Under the pieces are notes generated by a model. That model was given only the letters and a program-made list of their open reading frames with translations. It was not told the DNA's origin and did not search any database. Positions 8,574 through 16,935 of a stretch of 64,000 bases of DNA are shown here, piece by piece. The DNA is from Klebsiella quasivariicola (lineage in GTDB: Bacteria > Pseudomonadota > Gammaproteobacteria > Enterobacterales > Enterobacteriaceae), in the NCBI RefSeq assembly GCF_002269255.1, contig NZ_CP022823.1, positions 2,170,001 to 2,234,000 on the forward strand, written 5' to 3'. A program made the translations under genes and the position numbers. Position 1 is the stretch's first letter. Each line of letters opens with the position of its first letter.

Positions 8574-9366
8574 ACGCATGACCTTTCCGATGTATGCCAT
8601 CCACCGTCAACAGACCCAGGCCCTGTGGCAGGCGGTGCAGTCGCTGCTGGCCGAACGCGGCGTGACCGTGACGGGAGATCCTCCGGCGGCTGACCCCGAG
8701 GATCTGCTGGACCACTGGCGCCAGCCGACGCTGTTGCTGAGCCAGACCTGCGGCTACCCGCTGGTGACTCAGCTGCCGGAGGTGCAGACGGTGGGCTGTT
8801 TCCACTACGCCGCGCCCGGTTGTGAAGGGCGCCGCTACCGCAGCCTGCTGGTGGTCCGCGAAGCGGATAGGCACCGGATGCTGGGGGACTTTTTTGGCCG
8901 TCGGGCGGTGTGCAATGCCGAGCACTCGCAGTCCGGCTACAACGTGCTGCGTAAAATGGTCGCGCCGCTCTCCCGGGAGGGGCGATTTTTTTCGGCGGTG
9001 GTGTTCAGCGGCAGCCATCGGCAGTCGCTGCGCGAGCTGCAGCAGGAAAACGCCGATATCGCCGCCATCGACTGCGTGACCTACGCGCTGCTGCAGCGCC
9101 ATCAGCCGCAGGCCCTGGCAGGCCTGGTGGCGATCGGCTGGAGCCCGGCCGCGCCAGGGCTGCCGCTGATCACCGCCGGCGCCACCCCGGCGGCGACGCT
9201 GAATAGCCTGCGCGAGGCGCTCCAGCAGCTGGTGAGCGATGCGCGCTATCGCCCCCTGTGCGACGCCTTGCTGATCTGCGGCTATAGCGATATGTCGCGG
9301 GAGGCCTATGCGCCGCTGCTGGCGTGGCGGGATGAGGCCGCGGCGCTGGGGGTCAGCCAGCTATAG
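8566..9366 (+). CDS. PhnD-like (phosphonate-type) substrate-binding protein without signal peptide
   Basis: About 266 residues resembling the PhnD/COG3221 family of periplasmic phosphate/phosphonate-binding proteins. Support comes from the segment around VGCFHYAAPGCEG, the RSLLVVRE strand, and the NAEHSQSGYNVLR loop, which corresponds to the ligand-binding S-x-S-G region. A start at 8566 is chosen because GGAGGAG at 8556-8562 is ideally spaced; an upstream in-frame ATG at 8536 lies deep inside the desaturase gene. No signal peptide is present, so it is probably cytoplasmic and not a classic transporter component, and no permease or ATPase gene is adjacent. Coupling to the desaturase suggests a ligand-sensing or accessory role, which is inference. 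Confidence 0.75.
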   Translation: MAERMTFPMYAIHRQQTQALWQAVQSLLAERGVTVTGDPPAADPEDLLDHWRQPTLLLSQTCGYPLVTQLPEVQTVGCFHYAAPGCEGRRYRSLLVVREADRHRMLGDFFGRRAVCNAEHSQSGYNVLRKMVAPLSREGRFFSAVVFSGSHRQSLRELQQENADIAAIDCVTYALLQRHQPQALAGLVAIGWSPAAPGLPLITAGATPAATLNSLREALQQLVSDARYRPLCDALLICGYSDMSREAYAPLLAWRDEAAALGVSQL

Positions 9367-9373
9367 GTAAAAT

Positions 9374-9400
9374 GCCCCGGCCAGCGATCTGCGCCGGGGC
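9374..9400. terminator. Convergent terminator between the PhnD-like and monooxygenase genes
   Basis: GCCCCGGC (9374-9381) pairs with GCCGGGGC (9393-9400) around an 11-nt loop. On the minus strand the stem is followed by ATTTTA, so it best serves the minus-strand monooxygenase operon, though it can also stop plus-strand transcripts. Confidence 0.6.
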
Positions 9401-9413
9401 GGGCCATGTCGGG

Positions 9414-10745
9414 CTACGGCGCGGTAAAGCGGTTTTCCACCACGGGCAGACCGAGCTTTTCCCGCAGGGTGCCGGGCGGATAGCGATCGCGCATGACGCC
9501 GTTACGCTGCAGAATCGGTACCACCTGGTCAACAAAGCGGTCAAAGTCTCCCGGCAGCAGCGGGAACATCAGATTGAACCCGTCGGCGGCGCCCGCCTGC
9601 CAGGTCTCCGTTAAGGTGGCGGCAATCTCCTCGGCGCTGCCCAGCAGCAGCCAGCTATCGGAACTCTGTAATAACAATTTCCCCAACTCCAGCAGGGTGA
9701 GCCGCGGATCGTACTGGCGGATAAGCTTCAGCGCCGTGCGGATGCCGTCAAAGCTCTCTTCATCGGGCAGCGGCGGCAGGGGTTGGTCCCGCGGCAGGGC
9801 GCTGAGATCCATTCGCAGATAAGAGGAGAGCAGGTCGATAGCCATCTGGTCGCTCATCAGCTGCTCGTTAAGCTGCTGGCGGGCCGCTTTCTCCTCGCTG
9901 GAATCCACCACCACCGGCAGGACCCCGGCGATAATTTTGAAATGGGCCGGATCGCGCCCGTGCTGGCGCAGCCGCTGGTTCATCTCTTCGCGATAGGCCA
10001 GCCCCTCGGCGATCGAGTGAATAAATACGAAGTGCATATCAGACCAGGTGGCGGCCAGCGCTTTGCCCGCCTCTGAAGAGCCGGCCTGCACCAGCAGCGG
10101 ATGGCCCTGCGGCGGACGGGGGACGTTGAGCGGGCCGCGCACGCGGAAGTACTCGCCCTGATAGTCGAGGTGATGCACCTTGCCGGTATCGGCGAATACG
10201 CCGCGCGTTTTATCGAAAATCGCCGCGCCATCTTCCCAGGAATCCCACAGGCGAGTGACCACGTCGATGAATTCACTGGCCCGCTGGTAGCGGGTGCCGT
10301 GGCGGGGAAGCTGCTCCAGACCGAAGTTTGCCGCCTCTTCTTCCAGCCACGACGTCACCACGTTCCAGCTGGCCCGGCCATTGCTGAGGAAATCCAGCGA
10401 GGCAAAGTAGCGAGCCAGGTTATAGGGTTCGTTATAGGAGGTCGACGCGGTGGCCATCAGGCCGATATGCTCCGTCACCGCGGCGAGGGCGGAGAGCAGC
10501 GTCAGCGGCTCAAGCCGGGCGTTGGCATAGTGGGTCAGGCCGCTGGGCACCGTATCCCACACCGCGATATGGTCGGCGACAAAGATAGCGTCCAGGGTCG
10601 CCGCTTCGGCCTTGCGCGCCAGCTCGGCGTAATAGTTGAGGGTAAATATTTCCGCTTCTGGTGCATCAGGGTGGCGCCAGGAGAAGCGGTAATCTCCCTG
10701 CGGATTGTAAAAGAACAGGTTCAGGATCATGTGTCGGGTAGACAT
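9414..10745 (-). CDS. LLM-class flavin monooxygenase (NtaA/SnaA/DszA type)
   Basis: A 443-residue FMN-dependent, bacterial-luciferase-like monooxygenase. The family hallmark STSYNEPYNLARYFASLDFL followed by RASWNVVTSW is present, as is LFFYNPQGDYRFSWRHP at the N-terminus. Relatives use FMNH2 from a separate reductase to oxidise nitrilotriacetate, dibenzothiophene sulfone or similar compounds. The frame is open further upstream, but Met at 10745 matches the family start and avoids overlap with the binding-protein gene. It is last in the osmoprotectant-type ABC operon, 43 bases after that gene. This suggests the imported molecule is its substrate, or that both serve sulfur or amine scavenging; that is inference. 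Confidence 0.88.
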   Translation of the reverse strand: MSTRHMILNLFFYNPQGDYRFSWRHPDAPEAEIFTLNYYAELARKAEAATLDAIFVADHIAVWDTVPSGLTHYANARLEPLTLLSALAAVTEHIGLMATASTSYNEPYNLARYFASLDFLSNGRASWNVVTSWLEEEAANFGLEQLPRHGTRYQRASEFIDVVTRLWDSWEDGAAIFDKTRGVFADTGKVHHLDYQGEYFRVRGPLNVPRPPQGHPLLVQAGSSEAGKALAATWSDMHFVFIHSIAEGLAYREEMNQRLRQHGRDPAHFKIIAGVLPVVVDSSEEKAARQQLNEQLMSDQMAIDLLSSYLRMDLSALPRDQPLPPLPDEESFDGIRTALKLIRQYDPRLTLLELGKLLLQSSDSWLLLGSAEEIAATLTETWQAGAADGFNLMFPLLPGDFDRFVDQVVPILQRNGVMRDRYPPGTLREKLGLPVVENRFTAP

Positions 10746-10788
10746 AGCGTGGACTCTTGGCTGAACGCCATCCGTGGCGGGGTAACGG

Positions 10789-11688
10789 TCAGGGTTGCGG
10801 GAAGTTGGCATTAACCCACTGCTCGGCGACGGCTGCCGGATCTTTATGCTGGAGATCGACCTGCTGGTTGAGGGCAATTAGTGTGGCATTGTCCAGCTTG
10901 CCGGAAACCGCATTGAGCACGGCGCCGATCTCCGGCGTCAGACTGGCTTTGCGCACCAGCGGCACCACGTTCTGACTCGGTTGCTCATGTTTATCATCCT
11001 CAAGGACCACCCATTTCTCTTTCGCCAGGTTGCCCTGAGTGGAGATCACCGTCGCGACGTCGATTTTGCCCGAATTGAGCGCCAGTCGGGTCAGCGGTCC
11101 GCCCATGTCCAGCGATTTCACCGCTTTGAACTCAAGGCCATAGACGCGCTTCAGCCCCGGCAGGCCCAGAGCACGTACCGCCAGCTCCGGTGGTCCGCCG
11201 ATCACCAGCTGCGGGGCGATGGGCTTCAGGTCGGAGAGGGTGCGCAGATGGTATTTCTCCGCGGTCTCGGCACGTACCGCCCAGGCGGTGATCGAGGTGG
11301 CCGGGGCGGGGGTCAGCAGGGTGAAATCAGCGGGCAGGGCCTGGGCCAGCTCGGCGCTAACGGCCTGCTGGCTGGTGGCTTCGGTTTTGCCGTTGTAATA
11401 ATTGAGCAGGGCGCCAAGATATTCCGGCACGATATCGATCTCACCGCTCTGCAGCGCCGGAATAATAATTTCCCGGTTGCCAAGGTTGAGACGGGTGTTG
11501 GCCTCGATATGGTTTTTCTTTAGCGCGCTGGCGTAAATATTGGCGAGGATGGAGCTTTCGGTAAAATTGGCTCCGCCCACGGTGACGCTGGCGGCAAAGG
11601 TGCTAACGCTCAGGCTGAAGAGCCCGGCGGCCAGCAGCGAGAGACGAAATCGACGGACGGTGACGGCCTTGCCAAATAATTGCTTCAT
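10789..11688 (-). CDS. Osmoprotectant/quaternary-amine type ABC binding protein (OpuC/OsmF family)
   Basis: A 299-residue periplasmic binding protein. The signal peptide ends near residue 33 (LSVSTFAA/SVTVGG). The mature N-terminus VGGANFTESSILANIYASAL is typical of the OpuAC-like glycine betaine/choline binding fold. The GEIDIVPEYLGALLNYY segment (about 97-113) is a family hallmark. It lies downstream of the two permease genes and the ATPase gene, and upstream of the flavin monooxygenase gene. The ligand may be a quaternary amine, but the linked monooxygenase leaves other small molecules open. Confidence 0.88.
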   Translation of the reverse strand: MKQLFGKAVTVRRFRLSLLAAGLFSLSVSTFAASVTVGGANFTESSILANIYASALKKNHIEANTRLNLGNREIIIPALQSGEIDIVPEYLGALLNYYNGKTEATSQQAVSAELAQALPADFTLLTPAPATSITAWAVRAETAEKYHLRTLSDLKPIAPQLVIGGPPELAVRALGLPGLKRVYGLEFKAVKSLDMGGPLTRLALNSGKIDVATVISTQGNLAKEKWVVLEDDKHEQPSQNVVPLVRKASLTPEIGAVLNAVSGKLDNATLIALNQQVDLQHKDPAAVAEQWVNANFPQP

Positions 11689-11748
11689 AATACCTCTTTT
11701 ATTTTCAGGTTAATCAGCCCCAGGCGCTGGGGTCATGTCAGTTTCACG

Positions 11749-12420
11749 CTAATAAGGCGCGGCAATACGGCGGTGGGTCAGGCGGCCGGCGCAGCGGGCG
11801 AAAAGCAGTTCACCGCCTATCGCCAGCAGGGAAACCACCAGCGAGCCGCCGATCACCTGCGGGATATCCCGCTGCCCGAGGCCGTCGATCAGAAAACGTC
11901 CCAGCCCGCCCAAACCGGCATAGGCCGCGACCACCGCCGTGGCGATAAGCTGAACCAGCGCCGTGCGCACCCCGGCGAGGATCAGCGGCGCCGCCAGCGG
12001 GATCCGCACCTGCCACAGGCTTTGCCAGGGGGTCATGCCCAGCGCGATGGCGGCATCGCACAGTGGGCGGTCGGCGTGATAAATCCCTACCCAGGTGTTA
12101 GTGAGGATGGGCGGGATCGAGAGCGCGATAAGCGCCGTCAGCACCGGGATATCGTTAAAACCGAAAACGATGATGCACAATAAAATCAGCCCTAACGACG
12201 GAATGGCGCGGCCGAGATTAAACAGGTTAATCACCACGAAGGCGCCTTTGCGCCAGTAGCCCAGCGCGATGCCGAGCGGCAGGGCGATGACGCAGGCCAC
12301 GGCCATGCTGACCAGCACGTAATAAAGATGCTGTCCCAGGCGCAGGAGGATGCCCTCATCACCCAGCCAGTGCTCCGGCTGGGTTAGTCAGTGAAAGGTT
12401 GCAAACAGCAGGGTCATCAT
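11749..12420 (-). pseudogene. OpuCB-like ABC permease interrupted by an in-frame TGA
   Basis: The natural start is ATG 12420, which shares ATGA with the end of the preceding permease gene. Its frame reads MMTLLFATFH and then hits TGA at 12388-12390 (codon 11). It then continues open, as an OpuC/YehY-type membrane permease, to 11749. The residue at the stop was plausibly Trp (TGG). Downstream, GTG 12318 could restart translation 34 codons in and give a 189-residue protein that keeps most of the first membrane segment. The rest of the permease, including the GRAIPSLGLILL region and the EAA-like ALGMTPWQSLWQVRIPLA loop, is intact. The choice is therefore between a fresh pseudogene and a shortened but working product. 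Confidence 0.8.
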
Positions 12421-13046
12421 TCCGTCCAGGGCGTAAGCCAGTCGCCAAGACGGGCTATCAGCCAGTCAAAGACCAGCGACAGAACCAGGCTCAGGATCAG
12501 GCTGACGACAATTGGCGTCAGAAAGTCCTGATTAAAACCCGCCAGCAGCAGCTGCCCCAGCCCGCCCTGGCCGATCAGCGCGGTGACGGTGACCAGGCCG
12601 ACCAGCGTCACCGAGGCAATGCGCAGCCCGGCAAACAGAGAGGGCAGCAGTAGCCACAGCTCAATATCGAAGAAACGAAACCCGCGGGTGTAGCCGAGCG
12701 CCCGCGCCGACTCCAGCGCCGCCTGCGGCAGCTTCTCCATGCCGGCCAGCACGTTGCGCAGCAGGATCAGCAGCGAATACAGCGTCAGGCCAATCAGCGA
12801 GGTGGTCAGCGACAGCCCGGTAAACGGTAGCAATAAAATAAACAGCGCCAGCGAGGGAATGGTAAAGAGCACCCCGCACAGGGTGATGAGCGGTTGCGCC
12901 GTCGCGGGCCAGCGTAAGGTAATCGCTAACAGGCCGCCGGTGAGCAGGGAGCCGAAAAGCAGCGCCAGCAGGACCATCCGCGCATGCTGCCAGAGCAGAT
13001 CGCCGATCATCGCGTCGTTATCGATAACCCAGCTCCAGTCAATCAT
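12417..13046 (-). CDS. ABC transporter permease, osmoprotectant type
   Basis: A 209-residue inner-membrane permease of the OpuCB/OpuCD/YehW family with five to six hydrophobic segments. The cytoplasmic coupling loop ESARALGYTRGFRFFDIELWLLLPSL has the EAA-motif pattern that contacts the ATPase. It begins within the last eight bases of the ATPase gene and ends in ATGA overlap with the second permease. It would form the channel together with that second permease, which carries a premature stop. If that stop inactivates its partner, this protein may be stranded or homodimerise. Confidence 0.88.
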   Translation of the reverse strand: MIDWSWVIDNDAMIGDLLWQHARMVLLALLFGSLLTGGLLAITLRWPATAQPLITLCGVLFTIPSLALFILLLPFTGLSLTTSLIGLTLYSLLILLRNVLAGMEKLPQAALESARALGYTRGFRFFDIELWLLLPSLFAGLRIASVTLVGLVTVTALIGQGGLGQLLLAGFNQDFLTPIVVSLILSLVLSLVFDWLIARLGDWLTPWTE

Positions 13047-14127
13047 GAGGTCCCACTCCTACCGCGCCGTCGAGCACCTGCTGCAGCAGGGTGTGAGATA
13101 CCGCTCCCTGGTATTGCCCTTCGCCATTAACATGCACCAGCACGCCGGTCGCCACGTCGAGCAGCGCGCTGTAGGCAAAACGCAGGCTGTGGCTGCTGGC
13201 GAGCGGGCGCTCCACCGGCAGGGTGAGACCCCGCTGCGGATCGAACCAGTGCAGCGGGCGTCGCTGTCGGTCAAGCACCAGACGCAGCGGGCTGGCCAGC
13301 GGCGGGTGGGCGCTGGCGATCGGCGTCAGCGCTTCGTCGAGCAGGGGGACATCGTGACGCGGCAGCTGGCCGACCTGAATCATGCCCAGCCGCTTCAGAT
13401 TGGGCTCCGGGCCGATAAAGCGGCGCACGAACTCGCTTGCCGGCTGGGCCAGAATACGGTCGGGGGTATCAAACTGCGCCAGCACGCCGCCTTCCTGGAA
13501 AATGGCGATTTTATCGCCGAGGCGGATCGCTTCATTGATATCGTGAGTCACCAGCACAATGGTTTTTTTCAGCCGCTGCTGCAGGAGCAACAGCTCATCC
13601 TGGAGGCGTTCGCGAACCACCGGGTCGATGGCGGCGAAGGGCTCATCCATCAGTAAAATGGGCGGATCGGCGGCGATGGCGCGGGCGATGGCCACGCGCC
13701 CCTGCTGGCCGCCGGAGAGCTGATGCGGATAGCGGTGCAGCAGATGGCTGTCGAGCGACATCAGCGCCACCAGCTCGTCAATCCGCGCGCGGATCCGCGC
13801 TTTGCTCCAGCCCGCCAGCCGCGGCACGGTAGCGATATTTTGCGCCACGGTACGATGGGGAAAGAGCGCGGCGCTTTGCATCACGAAGCCGATCTGACGG
13901 CGGATCTGGATAATATCGGCGTCTGCGAGGCGGACGCCCTGAATATAGACGTCGCCGCTGTCGGGAATATCCAGCTGGTTGATCATCCGCAGGATGGTGG
14001 TTTTTCCGCAGCCGCTCGGGCCGACGAAGGTGCAGAATTCGCCATGAGCAATATCCAGACTGAGGTCGCGAATGGCCGGCTGGGCGCTGCCTGGATAGGT
14101 TTTAAAAAGATGCGTTAATTTAATCAT
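13039..14127 (-). CDS. ABC transporter ATPase, osmoprotectant type (OpuCA-like)
   Basis: About 362 residues. Walker A GPSGCGKT lies at 36-43, the signature LSGGQQGR in the middle, and Walker B ILLMDEP follows. A C-terminal region after about 260 resembles the degenerate CBS-type regulatory domain of OpuCA, the ionic-strength sensor in characterised relatives. It is first in the minus-strand operon ATPase, permease, permease, binding protein, flavin monooxygenase. ATG 14127 is preferred; GTG 14142 is an in-frame alternative and neither has a strong ribosome-binding site. Substrate class is inferred from family, perhaps betaine-like compounds. Confidence 0.88.
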   Translation of the reverse strand: MIKLTHLFKTYPGSAQPAIRDLSLDIAHGEFCTFVGPSGCGKTTILRMINQLDIPDSGDVYIQGVRLADADIIQIRRQIGFVMQSAALFPHRTVAQNIATVPRLAGWSKARIRARIDELVALMSLDSHLLHRYPHQLSGGQQGRVAIARAIAADPPILLMDEPFAAIDPVVRERLQDELLLLQQRLKKTIVLVTHDINEAIRLGDKIAIFQEGGVLAQFDTPDRILAQPASEFVRRFIGPEPNLKRLGMIQVGQLPRHDVPLLDEALTPIASAHPPLASPLRLVLDRQRRPLHWFDPQRGLTLPVERPLASSHSLRFAYSALLDVATGVLVHVNGEGQYQGAVSHTLLQQVLDGAVGVGPHD

Positions 14128-14303
14128 GGCGGAATTCAACACTCTGAATAATAAAGTCCTGACCCGGATAAATTTGCGCCGGGATCCTGGCTCAAACTAC
14201 AGAGCGCCCGCAGGGAGGGCAAATACGTTATTTGCATTTGCATAGTGAAAAGCTGGTTAATCCGCTGCGGCGGAGGTGAGGTCGGGCAGCCTATTTATGG
14301 ATT

Positions 14304-14319
14304 TGTGATCGACAACACA
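14304..14319. promoter_or_regulatory. Weak CRP-like site
   Basis: TGTGA, six bases, then ACACA: nine of ten consensus half-site bases. It lies about 180 bases before the ATPase start and over 560 before tdcA, so if functional it more likely serves the transporter operon. Confidence 0.35.
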
Positions 14320-14806
14320 AATGACTACGTTCCGGACTACAGAAAATATAAATTGCTATGGTTGATTTTAATCAAAGTATGACCCGCTGCCGGAGGGCGA
14401 AAAAGCCATCGCTGGTCGTGGCGCCAACCCTCTTCGACTTGTGAATATAATGTTTCTTTAATGTAAGGAATGGCCCGCCTTTTTTACCGCCTCCCGGCGA
14501 TAAATTGTGATGTCAGACAAGATTGCAGCAAAATAGCGCCGTTTATTACATGCGAATTTTATTGTTTATAGAATTAATTTAATTTCAGGCTTGCTGATTC
14601 AGCCGGCACGCCTGTTTGTAATATGGCCAAAAGGCGTATTTTTTATCGCCAGGTTGGCATCAATGTTATTGCCATCAATTATTTTTATCCCCGCATTCGC
14701 CGGCGATTATAAACGTTCAAAAAGCGCGCTAAATTATTTTATGTAATTGTATTTTAACCGTTATTTACTGCGGAAAGACAACCGCTCTCCGCTGCCGCGG
14801 AGCCTT

Positions 14807-14850
14807 TGTGAGAGCTCTCACATAACCCGGCAAACGCGATTTGTTACACT
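14807..14850 (+). promoter_or_regulatory. tdc promoter with perfect CRP site
   Basis: TGTGA-GAGCTC-TCACA at 14807-14822 matches both CRP half-sites exactly. TACACT at 14845-14850 is a good -10, giving a start near 14857. The CRP centre then falls at about -43, the spacing known for the E. coli tdc promoter. Strong cAMP-CRP activation of tdcABCDE is therefore expected. E. coli also needs TdcA and IHF here; only partial IHF-like matches were seen upstream. Confidence 0.8.
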
Positions 14851-14885
14851 TTCCGCCGTCAACAAAGGAATGAAAGTGAGACGCG

Positions 14886-15827
14886 ATGAATACTTTTTCT
14901 CTGCCTAAAACACAGCATCTGGTGGTTTTCCAGGAAGTGATCCGCAGCGGGTCAATCGGGGCCGGAGCAAAAGCGTTAGGACTCACTCAGCCGGCGGTCA
15001 GTAAAATTATTGGTGACATGGAAAGCTATTTTGGCAGCGAATTAATCGTCCGGCGAAATACCGGCGTTTCGCTCACCGAGGCCGGGCAGGTTTTTCTCAA
15101 CTGGTCAGAAACGATCACCCGTGAAATGAAAAATATGGTCAATGAAATGAATGCCCTGACCAGCAGCACGGTGGTGGATGTTTCCTTCGGTTTCCCTTCG
15201 CTGGTGGGGTTTACCTTTATGTCGGAGATGGTGCATCAGTTTAAAATGACCTTCCCGAAGGCGCGGGTCTCGATGTATGAAGCGCAGCTCTCCGCCTTTT
15301 TGCCGGCGATCCGCGACGGGCGTCTTGACTTTGCCATCGGGACGCTGAGCGATGAGATGAAACTGCAGGACCTGCACGTCGAGCCGCTGTTTGAGTCTGA
15401 GTTTGTGCTGGTGGCGAATCGGGCGCGGATCGGCAACGGCACCGTCCGTCTGGCCTCGCTCCAGCATGAGCAGTGGGTGCTGCCGGAGACCAATATGGGC
15501 TACTACAGCGAACTGCTGGCCACCCTGCAGCGCAGCGGCATCCGCCGCGAAAATATCGTTAATACCGATTCGGTGGTGACGATCTATAACCTGGTGCTCA
15601 ATGCCGATTTTCTGACGGTGATCCCCTGCGACATGACCACGCCGTTCGGCTCGAGCCAGTTTGTCACCATCCCGATCAAAGAGGCCTTGCCGGTGGCGCG
15701 CTATGCCGCGGTATGGTCGAAAAATTACCGGTTAAAAACCGCCGCGGCGTCGCTGGTGGAGATGGCGAAACATTATTCCTCGGGGCAGGGCAATCGCCAC
15801 TGGCAGCCATTACAAATTATTGCGTAA
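14886..15827 (+). CDS. tdcA: TdcA, LysR-type activator of the tdc operon
   Basis: A 313-residue LysR regulator with an N-terminal winged helix (HLVVFQEVIRSGSIGAGAKALGLTQPAVSKII, about 11-43) and a C-terminal effector-binding domain. The sequence reads as TdcA throughout. It is the first gene of its own operon, which is the known autoregulated arrangement. It activates anaerobic expression of the threonine/serine degradation genes together with CRP. The start at 14886 follows a short leader after the CRP-controlled promoter. Confidence 0.95.
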   Translation: MNTFSLPKTQHLVVFQEVIRSGSIGAGAKALGLTQPAVSKIIGDMESYFGSELIVRRNTGVSLTEAGQVFLNWSETITREMKNMVNEMNALTSSTVVDVSFGFPSLVGFTFMSEMVHQFKMTFPKARVSMYEAQLSAFLPAIRDGRLDFAIGTLSDEMKLQDLHVEPLFESEFVLVANRARIGNGTVRLASLQHEQWVLPETNMGYYSELLATLQRSGIRRENIVNTDSVVTIYNLVLNADFLTVIPCDMTTPFGSSQFVTIPIKEALPVARYAAVWSKNYRLKTAAASLVEMAKHYSSGQGNRHWQPLQIIA

Positions 15828-15920
15828 CTGAAAGTCGTTAAATAATCCAACACACGTCCTCGCTGTTATCAGCAGGATGACGCCCGGTCATTGACTTTAT
15901 ATTAAGATACAGAGGCCATA

Positions 15921-16910
15921 ATGCATATTACCTACGATCTTCCGGTATCTATTGACGATATTCTCGAAGCGAAACAACGCCTCGCGGGAAAAATATATAA
16001 AACAGGTATGCCCCGTTCGAATTATTTTAGCGAACGCTGCCAGGGAGAAATATTCCTTAAATTTGAAAACATGCAGCGCACGGGCTCATTTAAAATCCGC
16101 GGCGCCTTTAATAAGCTCTGCGGTTTAACCGCAGCGGAAAAACGCAAAGGGGTAGTGGCCTGCTCGGCGGGCAACCACGCTCAGGGCGTTTCGCTCTCCT
16201 GCGCCATGCTTGGCATTGACGGGAAAGTGGTGATGCCGAAAGGGGCGCCGAAATCGAAAGTTGCCGCCACCTGTGATTATTCGGCGGAAGTGGTGCTACA
16301 TGGCGATAATTTTAACGATACCCTCGCCAAAGCCAGCGATATTGTTGAACTTGAGGGCCGTATTTTTATTCCCCCCTATGACGACCCGCAGGTTATCGCC
16401 GGGCAGGGAACGATTGGTCTCGAAATATTAGAAGATCTGTACGACGTGGATAATGTCATCGTGCCCATTGGCGGCGGGGGATTAATTGCCGGCATCGCGA
16501 TTGCGATTAAATCCATTAACCCGACGATCCGCATTATTGGCGTGCAGTCGGAGAATGTTCACGGGATGGCCGCCTCCTGGTATGCCGGCGAAATCACCAG
16601 CCATCGCCACGCCGGCACCTTAGCCGATGGCTGCGATGTTGCCCGGCCAGGGAAACTGACCTATGAAATCGCCCGCCAGCTGGTGGATGACATCGTCCTG
16701 GTGAGTGAGGACGACATTCGCCAGAGCATGGTCGCCTTAATTCAGCGCAATAAAGTGATCACCGAAGGGGCCGGGGCGTTGGCCTGCGCCGCGTTATTAA
16801 GCGGCAAATTAGACAGCTATATCCAGAACCGCAAAACGGTCAGCCTGATTTCCGGGGGCAATATCGATCTCTCCCGGGTATCGCAAATTACGGGTTTTGT
16901 TGACGCTTAA
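15921..16910 (+). CDS. tdcB: TdcB, catabolic threonine/serine dehydratase
   Basis: A 329-residue PLP enzyme that deaminates threonine to 2-oxobutyrate and ammonia, and serine to pyruvate. The PLP lysine is Lys58 in TGSFKIRG, and the phosphate-binding glycine loop is GGGGLIAG. Length equals the E. coli catabolic enzyme; the biosynthetic IlvA would carry extra C-terminal regulatory domains, absent here. It lies 93 bases after tdcA with AGAGG before the start. Its product feeds TdcE and TdcD, and AMP activation is known for the family. Confidence 0.96.
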   Translation: MHITYDLPVSIDDILEAKQRLAGKIYKTGMPRSNYFSERCQGEIFLKFENMQRTGSFKIRGAFNKLCGLTAAEKRKGVVACSAGNHAQGVSLSCAMLGIDGKVVMPKGAPKSKVAATCDYSAEVVLHGDNFNDTLAKASDIVELEGRIFIPPYDDPQVIAGQGTIGLEILEDLYDVDNVIVPIGGGGLIAGIAIAIKSINPTIRIIGVQSENVHGMAASWYAGEITSHRHAGTLADGCDVARPGKLTYEIARQLVDDIVLVSEDDIRQSMVALIQRNKVITEGAGALACAALLSGKLDSYIQNRKTVSLISGGNIDLSRVSQITGFVDA

Positions 16911-16935
16911 TTCAATACATAAGTGAGGACAGGAT

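Larger units (their letters stand above)
14128..14885. other. Divergent regulatory region between the ABC operon and tdcA
   Basis: About 750 bases without a convincing gene, clearly AT-rich from about 14300 onward. It must hold promoters for both the minus-strand transporter operon and tdcA. A strong CRP site lies at 14807-14822, and a weaker CRP-like sequence (TGTGA-N6-ACACA) at 14304-14319, nearer the transporter side. No open frame resembling the E. coli tdcR regulator was recognised. Confidence 0.6.

Noticed and set aside
14640..14700. IHF-like ATCAA sequences upstream of tdcA
   Set aside because: Two partial matches (near 14660 and 14675) lack the full WATCAANNNNTTR pattern, so they are not listed as sites although IHF is used by E. 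coli tdc.
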